A DNA stretch of 64,000 nt from Microbacterium stercoris (GTDB lineage Bacteria; Actinomycetota; Actinomycetes; Actinomycetales; Microbacteriaceae), in contig NZ_JAGFOA010000006.1 in assembly GCF_017592545.1 (NCBI RefSeq), positions 1 to 64,000 of the forward strand, given 5' to 3'. The translations under genes and the position numbers were made by a program. This document shows positions 59,904 through 64,000 of the stretch, one piece after another. The stretch's first letter is position 1. Each line of letters begins with the position of its first letter. The notes beneath the pieces were generated by a model. It was not told the origin of the DNA, made no database searches, and saw only the letters and a list, made by a program, of their open reading frames with translations.

Positions 59904-61313
59904 ATGTCCACCTTCACCGGACTCAACACCGCCGCCTCGGCGCTCGCCGCCGCGCGCCGAGGCATCGAGGTCACGGGTCAGAACATCGCCAATCAGAAGA
60001 CCACCGGCTACACCCGCCAGCGCCTGGACACCTCCGCGGTGGGCGCGGTGGCGCAGGCGGGCCGGTTCTCGACGGGCGTTGTGCCGGGGCAGGGCGTGCG
60101 CCTCGACGGCATCACCCGGCTCGGCGATGCGGTGCTGGACGCGCGTGTGCGCGACGCGCTCGGCGCCTCCGGCTTCTGGACCGTGCGGGCCGAGGCCGCC
60201 CGCAGCGCCGAGGCCGTCATGGCGGAGCCCACCGAGAAGGGGCTCGCGCACCGCCTCACCCAGTTCTGGACCGGCTGGCAGGATCTCGCCAACAGCCCCG
60301 ACTCGGAGGCGGCCGCCGCGGTCGTCCTCAACGACGCGGCCGTGCTCGCGGGCCAGATCGCCGCCGGCTACACCGCCGTGAGCACGCAGTGGACCGATGC
60401 GCGAAACGGGGTCGACCGCACGGTCTCCGAGATCAACAGCGCGGCCGACGAGGTTGCGCACCTCAACCGGGACATCCGCGATGCGCTCAACGCCGGCCGT
60501 TCGGCCAACGAGCTCATCGATCGACGAGGGGTGCTCGTCGAGCGCCTCGCTCGCGCGGCGGGAGCCACCGGCACGGTCGAGGCCGACGGCACCATGACGG
60601 TGCGGATCGACGGCAACGCCCTGGTCTCCGCGGGCGACGCGCGTCATCTCGTGGTCTCGGGTCCGCTCGGGCTGGCCGACGGGGCGCCGGTCACGGTGGC
60701 GTGGGAGAACCGCCCGGCCGATGCGATCCCGCACGTCGGCGGCGAGCTCGGGGGAGCGCTGTCCCTTCTCGCCCCCGCCGCCGAAGACGGCCTGCTCGCG
60801 GGGATCGCCGACACGTACAACCGCCTCGCCACCGCGCTCGCCACGACCGTCAACGCGCAGCACCGCGCCGGCGTCACCGCCTCCGGAGCCCCGGGCGGCG
60901 ACTTCTTCTCGCTCTCCGCCGGCACCCCCGCCGCCCTCGGGCTGGGCGTGGTGCCCGTGAACGGCGCGGGCCTCGCGCTCGCCGCACCCGGCGCCGGCGC
61001 CCTCGACGCCTCCAACGCCGACGCGATCTCACAGCTCGGATCCGGGGCGGGATCGCCCGACACGCTCTGGTCGGACTTCGTCACCGCCTTCGGCGTGCAG
61101 ACGGCCGGTGACGCGCAGCGCGCGAGCGTGGCCGAGGTCGCCGCCGTGACGAGCGTGGCGGCGCAGCAGTCGGTCGCCGGCGTCGACGGTGACGAGGAGA
61201 CCATCGCCCTCATGACCTACCAGACCGCCTACCAGGCCGCCGCGCGTGTGCTGACCGCGGTCGACGAGGCCCTCGACGTCCTGATCAACCGCACCGGCCT
61301 CGTCGGCCGCTGA
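59904..61313 (+). CDS. flgK: Hook-filament junction protein FlgK
   Basis: This 469-aa protein starts MSTFTGLNTAASALAAARRG with VTGQNIANQKTTGYTRQRL and ends with LMTYQTAYQAAARVLTAVDE and ALDVLINRTGLVGR, the family ends. The start gives the canonical N-terminus; in-frame codons upstream belong to the spacer. Confidence 0.95.
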   Translation: MSTFTGLNTAASALAAARRGIEVTGQNIANQKTTGYTRQRLDTSAVGAVAQAGRFSTGVVPGQGVRLDGITRLGDAVLDARVRDALGASGFWTVRAEAARSAEAVMAEPTEKGLAHRLTQFWTGWQDLANSPDSEAAAAVVLNDAAVLAGQIAAGYTAVSTQWTDARNGVDRTVSEINSAADEVAHLNRDIRDALNAGRSANELIDRRGVLVERLARAAGATGTVEADGTMTVRIDGNALVSAGDARHLVVSGPLGLADGAPVTVAWENRPADAIPHVGGELGGALSLLAPAAEDGLLAGIADTYNRLATALATTVNAQHRAGVTASGAPGGDFFSLSAGTPAALGLGVVPVNGAGLALAAPGAGALDASNADAISQLGSGAGSPDTLWSDFVTAFGVQTAGDAQRASVAEVAAVTSVAAQQSVAGVDGDEETIALMTYQTAYQAAARVLTAVDEALDVLINRTGLVGR

Positions 61314-61332
61314 CCCACCCCGGAGGCACCGG

Positions 61333-62220
61333 ATGATCTCCCGCACCACCGCCCAGACGATGACGCAGGTATCGCTGCGACACCTCCAAGCGAACCTGAA
61401 CGAGCTGGGCCGCCTGCAGGAGATGGCCACCTCGCAGCGTGCCTTCCTGGCCCCCTCGGACGACCCCTCCGCGGCCGCCGTGACCCTCGGCCTGCACGCC
61501 GAGCAGGTGCGCAACGGCCAGTTCGCCCGCAACGTCGACGACGCGATGGCATGGGTCACGACGGCGGACGGCGCCATCAGCTCGAGCACGAAGCTGATGG
61601 ACCGCGTGCGCACCCTCACGCTGCAGGGAGCGAACGACGGCGCGCTGGATGCCACCGCGAAGGAGGCCATCGCGGTCGAGCTCGAGGGGATCCGCGACGA
61701 GCTGCTCGCGCAGGCGAACACGAAGCTGCTCGGTCGCTCGGTGTTCGCGGGCACGTCCGATGCGGCCGCGGCCTTCGACCGCGCCGGGTACACGTTCAAC
61801 GGCACGCCGGGATCGGCGGTGGAGCGCCGTCTCTCCGAGGGCGTCACCGTGCGGGTCGACGCCGACGGCGCCGAGGTGTTCGGCGCCGGAGCGGACTCGG
61901 TCTTCGCGCTGCTCGACGACATCGTCGCCGATCTGCGTTCGGGCACGAACGTGGGCCCCCAGGTCGCGCGCATCGACGACCGCGTCACCCGTATGCTGAG
62001 CGCGCAGGGCGCCGTCGGCGCCCGCCAGGCCCAGATCGAGCGCGCGAAGGAGGCCACGGTGGACGCAGCCGTCTCCCTCGAGGGTCGCCGGGCGGCCGTC
62101 GAGGACGTCGACTCGGTCGAGGTGCTCGTCGAGCTGCAGGCGCAGGAGCTGGTGTACCGCTCGGCGCTGCAGGTCACGAGCCGAGTGCTGCAGCCGACGC
62201 TGATGGACTTCCTCTCGTGA
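61333..62220 (+). CDS. flgL: Hook-filament junction protein FlgL
   Basis: This 295-aa protein has flagellin-like ends: MISRTTAQTMTQVSLRHLQA, AFLAPSDDPSAAAVTLGLHA, and VEVLVELQAQELVYRSALQV. It joins FlgK to the filament. It overlaps fliW by 4 bp (GTGA). Confidence 0.94.
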   Translation: MISRTTAQTMTQVSLRHLQANLNELGRLQEMATSQRAFLAPSDDPSAAAVTLGLHAEQVRNGQFARNVDDAMAWVTTADGAISSSTKLMDRVRTLTLQGANDGALDATAKEAIAVELEGIRDELLAQANTKLLGRSVFAGTSDAAAAFDRAGYTFNGTPGSAVERRLSEGVTVRVDADGAEVFGAGADSVFALLDDIVADLRSGTNVGPQVARIDDRVTRMLSAQGAVGARQAQIERAKEATVDAAVSLEGRRAAVEDVDSVEVLVELQAQELVYRSALQVTSRVLQPTLMDFLS

Positions 62221-62600
62221 GCGGCGTCGTCCTGGACTTCGTGGCTCCGCCTCCGGGGCTCGCTCCGCACACCGGCTTCGAGCTGTCTCCGCTGGCGGGC
62301 GCTGCGGGGCTGTTCGCGCTGCGGGCGATCCAGGACGCCGAGCTCCGGCTGTTCCTCGTGGATCCGTCCCTCGTCGCCTCGCAGGGGGCGCCGTACGCGC
62401 CGGTGCTCAGCGACGAGCAGACGACGGCACTCGGCCTCACGGCGCCCGAGGAGGCGCTGGTGCTGGTGGTCGCGAACCCCGGGCCCGAGGGCGTGCACGT
62501 CAACCTGCTCGCGCCCGTGGTCGTGAACACGACGACGGGGATGGCCGCCCAGGTCATCCTCGAGGGTCAGGATCTGCCCGTGCGTGCTGCCCTGCGCTGA
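62217..62600 (+). CDS. fliW: Flagellar assembly factor FliW
   Basis: This 127-aa protein has the FliW pattern LSPLAGAAGLFALRAIQDAE, LRLFLVDPSLV and VVANPGPEGVHVNLLAPVVV. FliW binds flagellin and also CsrA, so flagellin export frees CsrA control. The start is GTG. Its 3' end overlaps the convergent GH95-like gene by 47 bp. Confidence 0.93.
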   Translation: MSGVVLDFVAPPPGLAPHTGFELSPLAGAAGLFALRAIQDAELRLFLVDPSLVASQGAPYAPVLSDEQTTALGLTAPEEALVLVVANPGPEGVHVNLLAPVVVNTTTGMAAQVILEGQDLPVRAALR

Positions 62601-64000
62601 GCCCGAGCACGATCGTCGCGGGTTCCGTCCCGACCACCACCTCCGCACCGGCCCCACCCTCCGGCAGCGAGAAGGGTTCGCCGACGCGCACACGCACGGG
62701 GGCGGGGGCACCGTGGCGACGGCGCAGCGTAGCCCGCGCGCCCTCGGCGTCCCATTCGAGGCGGTCGATGACGATGCCGCCGCGGGCGGTGAGGCCCGTC
62801 ACGGCGCCATATGACTCCCACGCGTCGGGCAGTGCGGGGAACAGCGCGACCGACCGCTGATCCGAGCCCACGAGCATGGCCGCGACGACCGCCGGCAGGC
62901 CTCCGCTCGCATCGAGGTTGAAGATGCGGCCCGCGTCGTGCGTCGTCGTGAGGGCCGGTGTCCAGTGCTCGAGCGCGAGCCACTCGGCGCATCGCAGCGC
63001 GGCGGGAGCGTCGCCGAGGGCGGCCGCCGCGACACCGAGCTGAACAAGCCCGAAGGCCATCTCCATCCGTCCCGGAGGCGCGGTGGGATCCTCGGCGCGC
63101 CAGGCGATGCGCTGGTGGATGGTGCGCCGGGCCGCATCGCGCAGCCGCGACGCCTCCGCCGTGTCGCCCCGGAAGGCCGGATCCGTCTCGTACCAGAGCG
63201 GATAGAGGTGCGACGCGTGGCGATGCGCGTGGTTCTGCGGCCACCGCGGATCGATCCATTCGGCCAGCGTGCCGTCGTCGGCCACCCGGTAGGCGGGCAG
63301 GCGCTCGACGACCCTCGCCCACCGGTCCGTCAGAGAGTGATCGCCCCGGGCGGCGGCCAGCACCGCGGTGCTGCGCGCCGCGTCGCGCAGGATGGCGATG
63401 TCCATGGTCGCGTCCGAGGCGACGGGCGATCCGCCCGGGACCGGCGCGTTCTCGGGGGAGTACCCCGGCACCGCGTGGAGCGTGCCGTCGATGTCGGCGA
63501 GGCCGGTCTCGGCGAACTCCAGCACGCCGACCGCGAGCTGCCAGAGCGCATCGTCCACGAGCGAGGCATCGCCCGTGACGCTCACGACGTCCGCCGCGAC
63601 GCGCAGCGCCCATCCGCCCGCGCCGATCCAGAAGAGGTGGGGGTAGTCGGGCGAGAAGTGGTTCGCGCGACCGTGGGTGGACATCCGCGCGGGCAGCAGC
63701 ATCCCGGAGGCGCCGAAGACCCGCGCGGCGTTGGCGCGGTAGTCGTCGAGGTGGGGCAGCAGCAGGGCCAGCAGGGAGCGCGCGAGCTCGGGCGTGCCCG
63801 TCGGGATCAGGCTCGCGATCCCGCCGTTCTGCACGTTCCCGTTCATCGTGTAATCGGCCGACCACGCCGGCGCCCACGTGCCCTGCCACACTCCCTGCAG
63901 CGTGGGCGGCAGCTCGCCCGTCGCCGAGATGGCGTTCGCACGGCCCGACAGATACGCGATCTCGACGACGCGCCTGCGGGCCGCCGGATCGCCCGCGCGG
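62554..64000 (-). CDS. GH95-like glycoside hydrolase, partial (5' end outside window)
   Basis: The visible 482 codons run open to the window edge. GELPPTLQGVWQGTWAP and WSADYTMNGNVQNGG match the GH95 (alpha-L-fucosidase/galactosidase) active-site region, followed by an (alpha/alpha)6-barrel sequence (HLFWIGAGGWALRVAADVVS, WPQNHAHRHASHLYPLWYET). FNLDASGGLPAVVAAMLVGS is a later conserved motif, and the last about 80 residues form a beta domain. The substrate is uncertain; a cytosolic or secreted location cannot be judged without the start. Confidence 0.85.
   Translation of the reverse strand, partial: RAGDPAARRRVVEIAYLSGRANAISATGELPPTLQGVWQGTWAPAWSADYTMNGNVQNGGIASLIPTGTPELARSLLALLLPHLDDYRANAARVFGASGMLLPARMSTHGRANHFSPDYPHLFWIGAGGWALRVAADVVSVTGDASLVDDALWQLAVGVLEFAETGLADIDGTLHAVPGYSPENAPVPGGSPVASDATMDIAILRDAARSTAVLAAARGDHSLTDRWARVVERLPAYRVADDGTLAEWIDPRWPQNHAHRHASHLYPLWYETDPAFRGDTAEASRLRDAARRTIHQRIAWRAEDPTAPPGRMEMAFGLVQLGVAAAALGDAPAALRCAEWLALEHWTPALTTTHDAGRIFNLDASGGLPAVVAAMLVGSDQRSVALFPALPDAWESYGAVTGLTARGGIVIDRLEWDAEGARATLRRRHGAPAPVRVRVGEPFSLPEGGAGAEVVVGTEPATIVLGLSAGQHARADPDPRG

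Overview
The window reads as a high-GC, Gram-positive actinobacterial chromosome, most likely Microbacteriaceae and plausibly Microbacterium. GC is high throughout and GTG/TTG starts are frequent. The gene order HAD phosphatase - small ORF - tlyA - nadK - recN - pyrG - NUDIX - xerD - parA - scpA - scpB - rluB - (tyrA) - cmk - der is the conserved actinobacterial block (the Rv1691-Rv1713 region of Mycobacterium tuberculosis, from memory). The large flagellar locus is typical of motile Microbacteriaceae. Many genes start about 6-8 nt after a TANNNT -10 box, which suggests leaderless mRNAs.

Layout. 1-162: 5S rRNA and its terminator. 194-18030: the housekeeping block on the + strand, mostly with overlapping stops and starts; it includes a 718-aa protein with about 25 copies of a 13-residue Arg/Asp repeat, a tandem duplication across the scpA/scpB junction, and a NUDIX-NYN fusion. 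18093-19069: HslR-like and GNAT genes on the - strand. 19185-19258: tRNA-Pro(GGG), whose 3' end and downstream hairpin recur near 22215-22291. These two copies bracket a roughly 3-kb island holding a decayed tyrosine integrase, a nucleotidyltransferase-like protein coupled to an unknown 318-aa protein, and a membrane protein.

22317-28262 is the most unusual region. A NarL-type histidine kinase and response regulator face away from each other around a 28-codon Cys-containing peptide gene. A 99-aa precursor-like peptide with two Cys follows, then an ABC ATPase, a 91-aa membrane protein, an ABC permease and an M50-type membrane metalloprotease. I read this as a regulated system for making, processing and exporting a small peptide. 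28308-35632: AlkD-like, MarR, ThrE-like exporter, VOC protein, the HelR RNA-polymerase rescue ATPase preceded by a rifamycin-associated-element-like palindrome, a membrane protein and a small conserved protein.

35649-62600 is a nearly complete flagellar locus: csrA, flhA-flhB-fliR-fliQ-fliP-fliO-fliN-fliM, motB-motA-flbD, flgE-flgD-fliK-NlpC/P60-fliJIHGFE-flgC-flgB, fliS-fliD, fliC, fliA on the - strand, then flgN-flgK-flgL-fliW on the + strand. Six sites matching TAAC-N15/16-GCCGATAG lie before csrA, fliM, flbD, flgB, fliC and flgN, so sigma-28 (FliA) seems to drive every transcription unit, while fliA itself has a sigma-A-like promoter. CsrA, FliW and a CsrA-type hairpin in the fliC leader form the flagellin homeostasis loop. 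The window ends in a partial GH95-like glycosidase on the - strand.
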